This document shows positions 31,254-42,858 of a DNA stretch of 64,000 bases, in pieces (the stretch's first letter is position 1; every line of letters starts with the position of its first letter). The DNA comes from Caenorhabditis remanei. Taxonomy: Eukaryota > Nematoda > Chromadorea > Rhabditida > Rhabditidae. The notes under the pieces were generated by a model. That model had not been told where the DNA came from and made no database searches. It saw only the letters and a program-made list of their open reading frames with translations. A program made the translations under genes and the position numbers. The stretch is from the NCBI RefSeq assembly GCF_010183535.1, contig NC_071328.1:3348001-3412000 (forward strand), in the 5' to 3' direction.

Positions 31254-34200
31254 ATGGGCTGTACTCATAGCAAAAACTCAAAATCGAAATCGGCGGTGGC
31301 GAAGAGTGAGCAACCGTTGGAACGGACACTTCACGGCAGTCGAATCGCTCATTTTGATGAATCGTAAGGAGCTTTTTTTTTTGGATTTTTTGATTTTTCG
31401 GATCGGAAATTAGCATTTTTCAGAGAAAAATGGTTTTTTAGGCAATCGCGCTCTACCGAAACTGTTAAAAATCGATATTACAGTGGAGCGCAGATGCATT
31501 TTTTTGCGAAATTTCGAATATTCGCTATTAGCTTGGCACAGTTCTCACAACCGCGCTCTACCGCAACGATAGAAAATTGTGTGCGAAATTGAGAGAATCA
31601 GAGAAAAAGAGACATTTTTCAAAGAAATTTCGGAGGAGCGCAGTTATAGGAACTGTGCTGAGGCAATATTAGCCGTGCAAACGCGCTCTATTGGAACTGA
31701 AAGAAATTGTATATGCGAGTTCGAGCATTTCGGTGGAGCGCAGTTGCTAATAGTAAACTTTTTTCAAATTTTCAGCCGCGCCACAACTGAGTCGACAAGT
31801 CAGGAATCTGAAGACGTTGCGCCACAAAAGAATCAGTTTTCAAAGTCGCTTCTCAATGAAACCAGAGAGTCGACGGCGGTTGTTCCGGATAAAAGTGCCA
31901 AAAAAGTGACGGGTAAGTGGGCGGGGCTTATTAGCAGCCCACCGCTCTTGCGACTGCGCCCCATCGCAAACGAGAGAGTATCGGCAAGAGAGACGCAGAG
32001 TTTTTCATTTTTCTCGCGCCGACTCAGATTTTCACAGTTTTTAACCTATTTCCGCTATTTTTCATAATAATATACAAAAAAACTTTTGAAAAATATCGGA
32101 AATAGGTCAAAAACTGTGAACACCTGAGTGGCCGTGAGAAAAATGAAAAACTCTGCGTCTCTCTCGGTGATACTCTCTCGTTTGCGGTGGGGCGCAGTTG
32201 TAATAAGTATGCTCGGCTAGTATTTGTTTGAATTCAGGCTCCGCCCCCAAAACAGAACAAAAAAGGAGTCTTTTGGGGGCGGAGCCTAATATTCAAATAA
32301 AATTGTGATTGTTGTGTTTTCTCAACCGCGCTCTACCGAACTTAAGAAAAATAGTGTGGGAGATAGAGAGACGCAGAGAGAAAGAGGTGATTCCGACGGA
32401 GCGCAGTTGTAAGAGCTGCAATAATTTCAGAATTTAAAAAAATCTTGATTTCGGTGGGGAAATCGAATTCAAAACTGGAAATTTTTCGTTTTTTCCTATA
32501 TTTTTGAACAGAAAATTCAACTTTTCAAGGAAAAACTGAGAAATTCTGAAATTTTAAACTAAAAAATCTCGAAAATATTGGAAATAGCCAAATTTTCAGA
32601 TAGAAAAACTCATAAATTGTTTAAAAATCTGATTTTTCTCAAAGAAAACTCAATTTTTCGGGAGAAAACTCTGAAAATTTTCAGATGCCAAATCCCACCA
32701 AACAACCGGTGCAAGCACAGATCAACACAACTTGCCACCTCAGAATTCTACTCAAAATAAACCGTGGGTTTTTTTTTTGATTTTTGAGAGGAAAATAGGA
32801 AAACATGTACTTTTTGTCAAGTGCGCTCTACCGAAACTTCGGAAAAATCGATATTACAGTGGAGCGCACTTGCGGAAATCGTGATTTTTTGCCGAATTGT
32901 TTCGAATTCTCGCAAAAAACCTGAAAATTTTCGAGTTTTTGGAGGGGAATGGGGTGAAAATTCACATTTTTCTAGGAAGATGCATTTTTCAGCAAAATGT
33001 CTATATTTTTCGCCTAAATATTTCGAATTTTCGCTAAAAAGCCTGAAAAATTTCATAGTTGTCAAGGCCCGGCCCGGGCCGGGCCGGGCCTTGTCGGCGA
33101 AATCAAGGCCCGGGCAAATTGGCGCGAAAGTGAAATTTTCAAATTTTTTCAAATTTTTTCGAATTTTTTGAATTTTTTTGCGAAAAAGTCAAATTTTCGA
33201 CTATGATTCAGAATTAGAAGAAAATCTGAAAAACAGTCAAAAATGGTCACATTTTCGATAAAAAATTGAAAAAATTTTGATAAAAAAATTAGGAAAAAAA
33301 GGGTCATTTTTTGAAGCCTGGCCTTCAGGCCGGGCCGGGCCTTGAAAATTTTCTACCGGCCCGGCCCGGCCCGGCCCGGGCCTTGACAACTATGAAAAAT
33401 TTCGTGTTTTTGGGTGGGAAAATAGGAATTTTTCAAAGAAAAAACGTTTTTTTGGCAAGTGCGCTCTACCGAAACATGGAAAAGCGATATTACAGTGGAG
33501 CGCACTTGCGAAAATTTTTTTTTTTGCCTGAAAACCTCAAAATTTCGATATTTTTTGTCTAAAAATTCTTTAAAAATTCGATATTTGAATGGAAAATAGG
33601 GAAAAATTGGCATTTTCAAAAAAAAAAGTTTTTGCAAGTGCGCTCTACCGAAATCTAAAAATCGATATTACGGTGGAGCACACTTACGGAAATCGTGATG
33701 CGCTGATGCATTTTTCAGCGAAATTTCGATAATTGTTGTCAAAAAACCTCAAAATTTCTATATTTTTTGCCTAAAAACCTCGAAAATTCCGGCACTTTTT
33801 TCCAGCCACACCTCCGAAACGCCCATTGAGCCGGTGGAATCAGTGCAGCACACGGCGGTCCCACCGACACAAAAACAGTACGCCGCCTCCACGTACTATC
33901 CGATGCCGATAGTCGGTGAGAAGCAGAAATCACCGGAAAAAAAGAAACAAGTAATGAAGACAATGGCTGGAAATGAGGAGAAAAAGAAGAAAAAAGAGGA
34001 GAAGACACGAGAGAAATCAGCAATGATTGGAGGTAAGAAAAATGCAATTTTTTTAGGAAAAAAAGAATAAAAAATGATTGGTTTCCATCCATTTTTTGCA
34101 GGACCAAACTATCGTCCTCAATTGACTCCCGACGATTTGGAGTATATCAGACGATCGGTTCAGCAGAGAAATGAGAGGTAATTATCCTAGTTAATTGCAA

Positions 34201-34915
34201 ATAATTTATAATTGGGGGGACACAATAAAGTACACTCTAAACATAAATAATCATAGTTGTCAATGCCCGGCCCTGCTGTTTTGGCGCCAAAGTTCAAATT
34301 TCAAATTTTTTGATTTTTTTTTCCCGAAAAAGTCAAATTTTCGACTATCATTCAGAATTAGAAGAAATTTGCCACTTTTTCGATGAAAAATCTCAATTTG
34401 AAGCTTTTGATTGCAGACGTGCTCCACTGTAATTGGCGGAAATTTCAAATATTTTAGAAAATTTTGAAATTGCACAGTTTTTTGCGCAAAAAAATTACTG
34501 AAATACTGAAGATTTCAAAGTTTGCAATTTCGATGAAGCGCAATCGCGCTCTAGTGTACTCGGCAGCATATTTGAAAATTTAGACGCCAAAATTCAAATT
34601 TTTTCAATTTTTTTCGCGAAAAAGTCAAATTTTCGACTATCATTCAGAATTAGAAGAAATTCTGAAAAATCATCAGAAATGGTCAAATTTTCGAGAAAAA
34701 AATTCAAAAATTTCAAAACAAATTTCCAAGCTTTGACAACTATGTAAATAAACAACTGAAAAAAGCTGAAAACAATAATTTCCAGACGTGCGTATATGAT
34801 GGCGCATCGAAATGAGACGGACGATACGCTATATGAACTGGAGGTGCGTATGCCGGAGAAGGATTACACGACAAGATTCGAGACGACACAGACACAGAAT
34901 TCGCGGGCTTATTGA
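31254..34915 (+). CDS. 252-residue MGC-start protein, probably N-myristoylated; family not recognised
   Basis: Six exons: 31254-31363, 31776-31912, 32685-32763, 33806-34032, 34102-34177 and 34786-34915. Phases close at a TGA followed 36 bp later by AATAAA. The N-terminus MGCTHSKNSKSKS fits the glycine-2 myristoylation plus cysteine-3 palmitoylation pattern, with a basic/serine patch, so membrane attachment at the inner leaflet is likely. The middle is disordered, rich in Ser, Thr, Gln and Glu. A very lysine-rich block (EKKKKKEEKTREK) lies about residues 165-177. The conserved-looking C-terminal part is GPNYRPQLTPDDLEYIRRSVQQRNERRAY and a final ~40-residue segment with DDTLYELEVRMPEKDY. I recognise no enzyme motif. 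It converges on ath-1, with 80 bp between the two stops. Introns carry family A, B and G repeats. Confidence 0.82.
31528..31668 (+). repeat. Family A element in the MGC-gene intron 1
   Basis: Left TTAGCTTGGCACAGTTCTCA, right GGAACTGTGCTGAGGCAATA. Confidence 0.82.
31930..32222. repeat. Family B palindrome in the MGC-gene intron 2
   Basis: Left TTAGCAGCCCACCGCTCTTG; it begins 17 bp after the exon 2 donor. The arms pair through GACCTATTTCCGC-like centre blocks. Confidence 0.85.
32323..32424 (+). repeat. Family A fragment
   Basis: Keeps CAACCGCGCTCTACCGAACT, GAGAGACGCAGAGAG and GGAGCGCAGTTGTAAGAGCT, but lacks the outermost ends. A GGGGGCGGAGCCT inverted pair precedes it (32241-32290). Confidence 0.7.
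33054..33394. repeat. Family G element, expanded GGCCCGG run
   Basis: Both ends match CATAGTTGTCAAGGCCCGGC and complement. Each carries three to four tandem GGGCC/CCGGC units. It is the most GC-rich copy. Confidence 0.88.
34252..34744. repeat. Family G element, degenerate
   Basis: Ends CATAGTTGTCAATGCCCGGC and AAGCTTTGACAACTATG. Two copies of the AAAGTCAAATTTTCGACTAT block (about 34330 and 34620) suggest an internal duplication. Confidence 0.7.
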
Positions 34916-34995
34916 GAGAGAGAACGGAGGCGGGAAAAGAAAATTGAGAAAATAAAATGATTTAATTGGGGAATTTCGGGAGTGGAGAGAGACGT

Positions 34996-37900
34996 CTATT
35001 TGGCGATGTGGTTGCCGAGGAATGTTTTCAGATCACGCATTTCCTGAAAAAGAAAATTTAACTGATTTTGAACAAATTTGGAAGCGTTGGGAGCCGGTTT
35101 TAATTGACAACCCTGCCGCAATGTTGCCGAAGTGGGAGGAGAAAACTCTCTAACCCCTACCGTAACCCTGATAGTCCCATTTGTCAGTAGAGCGCACTAG
35201 CTCAACAGGCAGTTCAGTGCACCTTGAGAATAGAGCGCATTTGTTTGCTCAAAAGCCTATTATCACTGCAATTTGGGAGCGCTGGAAGCCGGTTTTGGTG
35301 TCGATTTACGGCATGTAGCTACTTAAAATATCGAAATTTTGAGGTTTTTAGGCAAAAAATTTTCGAAATGTTGAGGTTTTCAGCCAAAAGATATCCAAAT
35401 TTTTTCCAGACTTGCAACGGGCCGGACCGGGCCGGAATTAAAATTTCTAGGGCCCGGAAGTTCAGTACTGAAAAAAATTCAAAAATTTTTTTCGAAAATT
35501 TCCCGATTTTTTTTTGAAAAATATTTCTTAAGAACAATTTTTTGTAGGTTTCGAAGGTTTTTGAAAAATATACTTGAGGAAAAATATGAAAATTTTTCGA
35601 AAGTTCAAAAAATTCAAATCCGGGCCGGCCCGGAATCTTGCAAGTCTGATTTTTTCTGAAAAATGCAGCAGCGCATCACGATTTCGGCAAGTGCGCTCCA
35701 CTGTAATACTGTTTTTTGAAAGTTTCGGTAGAGCGCACTTGCAAAAAACTGTTTTTTCATTGAAAAGTGGCAATTTTCCACCCAAAAAACCGATACATTT
35801 CGTCACTAAAAACGAAAGGAATTCCTTATTTTTCAGTATACGTGCCCCAGGTTTAGTTTCGAAATTGCATGGTTCCGAAACGTCTGACGATTTAAAACCA
35901 ATTTTAGTTTCAAAAAAGTAAATTTTAGGCTATTTTCAGCCATTTTTAGTTAAAAAATCCTCTAAACTACAAAATTTGAATAATTCCAAGAGCCTACAGT
36001 AACCCAATCTACACCAAATCTACAGTACTCCTGAATAGGATTTGAGAGTGATTTTTGCCAATTTTAGGCCAGTTTTAGCTCTAAAAATTCAAATTTTAGT
36101 CCTTTTATAGCCATTTTCAACCAAAAAAGGACCTACAGTGACCCAATCTACAGTACCCTAGAGATGGATGGCGACTTCAGCCGATCTCAGCGGATTTTAG
36201 GTCAATTTTAGTTCTAAAAAAGGCAATTTTCAGCCAAACCCCGTAAATCCAGAATTTAAAAACTCGATGGCCTAGCTTTCTAATCACAAAAACTAGGCCA
36301 CGAAACCTCGTTTGTGCAGATTTACGCCGTAAATCCAAACCTAACCCTCGTAAATCGCCTTACCTCCGTCGAACTGGAATGCTGCAGACCTCTGTAGATG
36401 TGCATTTCGACATTTGGATTGAATTGTTTGATCAATTGCTCCGACAGTTGTCCGACTTGAAGAGGAACCAAGAAGTCACTGCTACCGTGCCCAAGGAAGA
36501 TGGGCGTCGCGTTGTTCGCGGTGAAATTCTGGAAAAATTACAAAAAATGGGAGTTTTTAGCGCTAAGAAGTTTGAAAATTGGCTGAAATTCTAAAATTTA
36601 AGCTCCGCCCGCAAACAGCGATTAGTAAGTGGGCGTGGCCTAATTTCCAGCTTGTTTTTCATCAATTTCAGTGTTTTAACTCATTTTTTCCAGTTTTATG
36701 GAAAGTTTTTTTGAGGAAAAAACTTGAAAATTCTGGATAAATTGGGGAATTTTCAGCGGCGGAAAGCTAGAAAATTTGAAAATTGGCCGACATTTAGAAA
36801 TTTAAGCTCCGCCTACAAAATGCGACCAGCTCATCCACTAAAGGGATCTAGGGATCATGACACAAGGATTTTTGACATTTTTTGGGTTTTAATTGTGCAA
36901 ATTTCTGAAAATCTGAAATGTAAGCTCCGCCCACTAACTGCGACTTGTAAGTAGGCGTGTCCAAATTTCCAGCTTGATTTTTATCGATTGTATTCATTTT
37001 TATCCAGCTTTATTGAAATTTTTTGAAAAAAATCAAAAATTCCAAAAAAAAATTGATAATTTTTAGCGGTTTTGTTGGAGTTTCCTGCTAGAAAGTTTAA
37101 AAATTGGCTGAAATTTAAGGCTCCGCCCGCAAAAAAACGAGGGCGTGGCCTAATTAGCTCTAACCAGTTTTCAAGTCATCATGTCAGAATGATTTTTGAC
37201 ATTTTTCGAGTTTGAACTGTGAAAATTTCTGAAAATCTGAAATGTAAGCCCCGCCCACAAACTAAGTGGGCGTGGCTTAATTTCAAGCAGCTCGTTTTTC
37301 ATAAATTTCAGTGTTTTAGCTCATTCTTAACTAGTTTTATGGGAATTTTCGAAAAAAAACTTGAAAATTCGAAAAAAGGAGATCAGTTTGAATGAGAAAA
37401 GCTCCGCCCCCTTTGGAGGCGTGGCCTATGACGGAAATCGATTTTTCAAACAATTTAATTGGATTTTATCCATTTTACCTTTTTCCACTAATTTTTGTTT
37501 AAAACATTTAAAGATTTTATTTATTTTACGGTATCTTTTCGCAAATTTTTGTTATAAAATTTCAAAAAATCCCTGTTTTTTCAAAAAGTCCTCAGAAACC
37601 TACCCCGGGGAACTTAGTTCTCTGCAAGAAGAACGAGCTGAGTCCAACGATTGCTCCCAACTTTTGAGGGTACGTCAATCCGGCGTAAATGGCCAAAGCT
37701 CCGCCCATCGAGAATCCGCCGACAGCGATTCGATTGGCAGGAATTCCTGCAGCGACTTCGGCATCGATGAGTTGATGAACGTATCGAGCGGCCGCCTGGA
37801 TTCCAGTTTCGTCTTCAGGGGCATTCGCGTCGAGACCGAGGAGATCATACCATGCGGGCATACGCATTCCCATATTCAGGGTGACCGCACGTTCGGCACT

Positions 37901-40205
37901 GAAAATGGGAGGGAAATGGATGATTTGAAAGAGATTTTGGCTGTAAGTTTGGTGATGTTTCTCATCAGAGAATCGCGAAATATAACTAGAACGGATTATT
38001 AGCACGACAAGCTTCTTACAACCGCGCTCTACCAAAACCAAAGAAAATGGCATGCGAAATTGAGAGACTCAGAGAAAAAGAGACACTTTTTAAGGCGATT
38101 TCGGTGGAGCGCAGTTGTAAGAACTGTGCCGAGCTAATAAAAAAACCTTCAAAATTTTTGATTTTTTTCGAAAAACGCGGTTTTTTCAGTCTGGAAAAAC
38201 TCAAAATTGTGAGCATGACAGAACTTTTTCTGTTCGGGTTTTTAGGCCATCAAAGCGTAAGTAATCACAAAAATGATGGCATTCGACACAGCTGGAAACG
38301 AATGCTACCGTAATATGTTGAGGGGAAATTTTTTTTTGAATTTTAATAAATTTTTCGATGTTTAAGCGGTTTTTTGTAGTTTTTCTCATGAAAATCGCTT
38401 AAAAACTGGGAAATTCAATAAATTCCAAAATTTTACTGAATCACTGAATCTTCAGCTCATATATTAGCACGGCACGCTTCTTACAACCGCGCTCTACCGA
38501 AACCAAAGAAAATTGTGTGCGAAATTGTGAGACTCAGAGAAAAAGAGACATTTTTCAAGGGGATTTCGGTGGAGCGCACTTGTAAGAAGCGTGCCGAGCT
38601 TATAATCAGACACATCTTAAAGATGGTCAAAGCCATTAGACCTAGATTTGAGAGTTCTGATGCCTCAAAGCGCAGGTTCCGCCCACTTTTGCAAATTCCT
38701 GCAGTAGTTCAAGTGGACGCAAGCAGAAATCACCATGTTCGCTTTTTTTTGTCTACAGTCTGAGAGAGATTTGGAAAATGCGCTCTAATGAGAAACGTCT
38801 CGTGAAGTCCACGTGGACAAAAGGAAAATAAATTCAACAGAATCGTAGCATTTTACTCCAGATTTCATTGAATTTTGTCGTTTTTCGGGGGTTTTTCGGT
38901 CAAAAATCCCCATATTTCATGTTTTTTGCTTGTTTTTAGTTGTAAGTTGAACAAAAATCAGCTTTTCTTTAAAAGTGTCCATAACATTTATTAAAAACAG
39001 CGAAAATACAAGAATTTTGCAAAAACTCATCATCCCGTCTTTCAGATTCGTCAAGTGTATCGTCCACAAAGATTACACGGACTCTGTTCTCATTAGAGCG
39101 CACTTCCTGCACTTTTGTTAGTCGGGAGTGAAATAAACGCGCTCTAATGTTAATAGCCTCGTGTAGTTGCCGTTCCTGGTCAATTTTCACCTGTTTTGAG
39201 CGTTTTTTCTTTAAATTTTTTTTTAATGCACAAATAAATGATTTTTGACCAAAAACCCCTAGAAAACTGACAAAATCCCACAAAACTGCTCAAATTGGAC
39301 TCTCGCTTCTTGTCCACGTGAACTACACGACGTTATTATCATTGGAGCGCATCTTCCAAATCTCTGTCGTACTGTAGAAACTAGAAACATGCTAATTCTC
39401 ATTAGAGCGCACTTCCTGCACTCCTGTTAGTCGGGAATGAAATAAACGCGCTCTAATGTTAATAGCCTCGTGTAGTTGCCGTTTTCCGTGTTTTTGGATA
39501 AAAATCTTCATTTTTCGCTAGTCAAAAACAAGAAACATGTAAATTGCGCTCTATTGACAACGGTCCTCGGGAACCAATTTCAAGGATTACACGAAGCTAC
39601 TGTCAATAGAGCGCATCTGCATTGAATATGTCCAGCAATAACTTTGCAAGGACGCTCTATTGATAAAATCCATACTTGCAACGGGCCGGGCCGATTTGAG
39701 AATTTTCACCGGCCCGGTCGGCCCGGGTCAGAGTACAAAAATTTGAAAATTTGAATTTTTTGAAGATTTTTTTGATTTTTTCGCAAAAAAGTCGAATTTT
39801 CGACTATGTTTTACATATCGATAAAACTCAAGTGTACATAGGATTTTTGACTATTTTTGATGAAAATTTCAAAAAATTTCGAAAAATTTTGTGAAAAATT
39901 GTGCTCATTTTTTGACTCCGGTCCGACCGGGCCGGGCCGGGCCGATATTTTGCAAGTATGATAAAATCTTTTTACAGTTTCCAACATAGCTAAAAAGGGG
40001 CGTGGCTTATTATCAGGAGGTTTCTCCCCCTCAACACCTACCTATGCGGACAAATCGCCTTAATATTCTCATGTCTCGCCTCCGACCCAAACGCATCCGC
40101 CCATCCGTGACCCTGATCGCCGAGTCCGTGAAGGAAGATCAACGTTCCTTTGTGCTGACCACGAGCGTTCACAACAGCCGGTGTTCCTTGAGCGATAGCA
40201 GACAT
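34996..40205 (-). CDS. ath-1: Acyl-protein thioesterase (APT1/LYPLA family)
   Basis: Four exons on the minus strand: 40205-40042, 37898-37604, 36528-36364 and 35043-34996. They code for 223 residues with closed phases. The enzyme cleaves palmitate thioesters from cytosolic faces of membrane proteins. The oxyanion loop is IFLHGLGDQGHGW near residue 25; the nucleophile is GGFSMGG (Ser118, matching the usual APT position); the acid is Asp in GHGSSDFLVP (about 171); the base is His in YRGLQHS (about 203). The ATG at 40205 was chosen because it gives the normal family N-terminus. An acceptor at 40277 may mark an SL site or an upstream exon. Introns are large (2143, 1075 and 1320 bp) and full of repeats. 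It is the recalled orthologue of C. elegans K04G2.5. Confidence 0.93.
35405..35650. repeat. Family G element variant
   Basis: Ends GACTTGCAACGGGCCGGACC and GGCCCGGAATCTTGCAAGTC. The outer ends are CTTGCAA, not GTTGTCAA. In ath-1 intron 3. Confidence 0.75.
36590..37430. repeat. Tandem-like CTCCGCCC/GGGCGTGGC modules in ath-1 intron 2
   Basis: AAGCTCCGCCC followed by GGGCGTGGCC(T/C)AATTTCCAGC recurs about five times, 100-300 bp apart (36600, 36805, 36927, 37120, 37250, 37400), with diverged spacers. Confidence 0.7.
37999..38139 (+). repeat. Family A element in ath-1 intron 1
   Basis: Full copy, TTAGCACGACAAGCTTCTTA to AACTGTGCCGAGCTAATA. Confidence 0.87.
38463..38604 (+). repeat. Family A element in ath-1 intron 1
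   Basis: Full copy, TTAGCACGGCACGCTTCTTA to AAGCGTGCCGAGCTTATA. It has the most symmetric ends of the set. Confidence 0.87.
38750..39665. repeat. Family C array in ath-1 intron 1
   Basis: The same modules as in cdc-48.3 intron 2 (ATGCGCTCTAATGAGAAACG, CACGTGGACAAAAGG, AGTCGGGAATGAAATAAACG), in six or more copies. Confidence 0.8.
39676..39960. repeat. Family G element variant
   Basis: Ends ATACTTGCAACGGGCCGGGC and GGCCGATATTTTGCAAGTAT, with tandem GGGCC units at both. Confidence 0.75.
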
Positions 40206-40401
40206 TCTTTCGGAATCTTCTTCGTCAGACGGCGGTCCTCCAAGTGAGCAGAGAAGACGGGATGAGAGTGATGACCCTGGAGAGAGAGAGAGGATTCATT
40301 CATTTTTGATGATATGGATAAAAGATCCAAAAATAAAGAAAAAAACCAGAAAATGAATAGAGTTCTTCACACACAAACCGCGCAGTTAGTAACACAAATT
40401 A

Positions 40402-41286
40402 TTAGCACGGCACAGTTTTTGCAACTGCGCTCCACCGAAACTCTCCCACACTGCGAAAAAGAACTGCAAGAAACGTGACGCCGATTTTTACACGTTTTAA
40501 TTCAATTCTTTCAGTTTTTGCACTGAAAATGCAGTATTTTCAGGTTTCCAGACGTCGCAATGGATGAGAAAAGTGTCCCATCCATCAGAATTGTGTAAAA
40601 TCCAATTCTCTATCGAATGAGCCAAAAAACGTGAATTTTGGGAAGAAATTGACTTTTTTGATACAGAAAAACCGATTTTCAGGAATTTAAGCCATTTTCT
40701 GAAAAGTTAAACAGTTTCAGAGCTTCCTCAAGTGCATCATGTGCAATTTTCGTTCGAAACAGTCTTCTGCCAAAAAAGTTATACACATTTTTCTGAAAAT
40801 CGGTTTTTCTGCATCAAAAAAGTCAATTTCTTACCAAAATTCACGTTTTTTGGATCATTCGATAGAGAATTTAATTTTACACAATTCTGATGGATGGGAC
40901 ACTTTTCTCATCCATTGCGACGTCTGAAAACGCCTAAAATTGTCGGAAATCGGTTAAAAATTGACTGAAATCGATTAAAATCGGCTGAAATCGATTGAAA
41001 TCAATTCAAAATTGGCTAAAATCTGTCAAAAATCGACTGAAATCAGTTCAAATCGGCAGAAATTAAATCAGCGGAGTATCGACGTCTGAAAAATACTGCA
41101 TTTTCAAAATATAAAAAGTTAAATAATTGAATAAAAAAGTTAAAAAATCGGCTTCACGTTTCTTGAAGTTCTTTTTCAGAGTGTGGGATACCGAGCCTTT
41201 GAAAAATGTCTCTTTTCTCTGCGTCTCTTAATTTCGCACTCAAGATTTCGGTAGAGCGCAGTTGTAAGGAGCGTGCCGTGTTAATA
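40402..41286. mobile_element. Family A copy split by a ~730-bp palindrome
   Basis: The left A end (TTAGCACGGCACAGTTTTTG) lies at 40402-40450. The matching right part (CTCTGCGTCTCTTAATTTCG to CGTGCCGTGTTAATAG) lies at about 41180-41286. Between them is a hairpin pairing CTCTCCCACACT...AGAACTGCAAGAAACGTGA with its complement near 41150, and CAATGGATGAGAAAAGTGTC with its complement near 40915. Upstream of ath-1. Confidence 0.75.
40920..41090. repeat. Degenerate 11-14-bp tandem repeat, AAATCGNNTGAAATCG type
   Basis: Units such as AAATCGACTGAAATCGATT repeat head to tail in the loop of the split element. The same satellite lies at 41690-41995, outside it. Confidence 0.75.
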
Positions 41287-41689
41287 GAAGACATCGGGAC
41301 ACACACACACAAACCTATTTTCGAAGCTAGAAATGTTCTTTGTGTCGATGAGAACGAAGAACCGTTGTGATCTACACTCGAGACGGCAGACGACGAGAGA
41401 AGAACTCGCGAGAAGAGACCTGGAAATGGGCGGGAAATGGAGAAGGAATGAATAGAAATGGACCAGATTAGGCTAATTTTGAATGGGAGGAGAGAGACAT
41501 ATTTGTATAGATAGGGAGAAGGATTGGTGACGAAAAACAAAAAGGTTAGTTGATGTTAGTGGGGGAAAGAGAAGGGACACGAAACGATACGATGGTTATG
41601 GAGAAGACGAAGAAGATTGGGTTAATTTTGAAAAAAAAATTGGAAGAAATCGATGAGAGTTGGGAGGCGGGGCTTCGTACTTATTGAAA

Positions 41690-41995
41690 TCGATTCAAAA
41701 TAAGCTAAAATTGGCTAAATCGACTGAAAAATTGTCTGAAATCGGGAAAAATCGGTCAAAAATCGACTGAAATTAATGAAAAATTGTCTGAAATCGGTTG
41801 AAAATTGACTAAAATCGACAGAAATCGATTAAAATCGGCTGAAATCGATTCAAAATAGGCTTAAATCAGCGGAATATCGACTGAAATCAGTTCAAATCGG
41901 CTGAAATCGGTTAAAAATTGACAATAATCGATGGAAAATTGGCTAAAATCGACTGAAATTCGCTGAAATCAGTGAAAATCGACTTCACTGTAAAA
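41690..41995. repeat. Degenerate AAATCGNNTGAAATCG satellite
   Basis: About 20 diverged units of GACTGAAATCG/GGCTAAAATCG. No coding potential. Confidence 0.75.
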
Positions 41996-42858
41996 CGGAG
42001 TTTCGATCGCATTTTCAGTGGAAAAATGTCATTTTTAGCCTAAAATTTCTGCAATTTTGATGAAAATTCCTATTTTTAAGTTTTATTTATGACAAACATC
42101 ACCAAAACCCGTCTGAAAATTAAAAAATTTAATGCATTCCGCATTAAAAACTAAAGATTTAGATCGAAAACTAGTGAAATGTTCAATTTTTATAGCAATT
42201 TTTCAAAGGAAATTTGGAAAACAGGGTAAAAAAATGATTTTAGACTGAAAAAGTTCCAAATTTTTACTAAAAATTAACGGTTTCATACTTTGAACGTTTC
42301 AAAAATAGAAATTCAAGGAAAATGCATTATCAGTCTGAAACTTCCGACCAAAATAGAAAAGAAAACTTTCTGAAATCGAAAATTTTCATGATTTCCCTGA
42401 AAAATGTTATTTTCGGCGAAGAAAATTAAAAATTTCAAGATTTTTCCATCAAATTTCACATTTTTCCCAAAAAAAAACAAAGAAATGTCACTTTTTCCGT
42501 TTGATGACATTTCCACCCGGACCGCCCGTTCGTTCGCAGGTGTAAATTGTCTGAAAATACACCTGCAACTCAAAAATTTTGCAATTCAGCAAAACAACAT
42601 GAAGAAGTAAAGGACTTGGGTTAGTTACACGGGAAGAAAAACGGGACGAAACCTGATAAAAAGACGCAACGGCTAGTGGAAATGGCGCTTCTAGACACGC
42701 TGCGGAACATCCAGCTACTGGCGATCTGACTTTTTCAGTTTTTTTTTTGAAATTTTCGAATAATTTCAAGGAAAATAGAGATAAATGGGATTTGAAACCG
42801 ATGGGAACAGTAAAATACAGTAAAATTAATAAAAATAAATGAAAATTTTATTATTCAA
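41996..42858. other. Intergenic region downstream of scbp-2
   Basis: AT-rich stretch; a mildly unique block at 42500-42720 (CCCGGACCGCCCGTTCGTTCGC) may be regulatory for ath-1 or a 3' region of scbp-2. No exon recognised. Confidence 0.4.

Noticed and set aside
36379..36594. Plus-strand ORF opposite ath-1 exon 3
   Set aside because: Antisense shadow of the thioesterase exon carrying the catalytic Asp and His.
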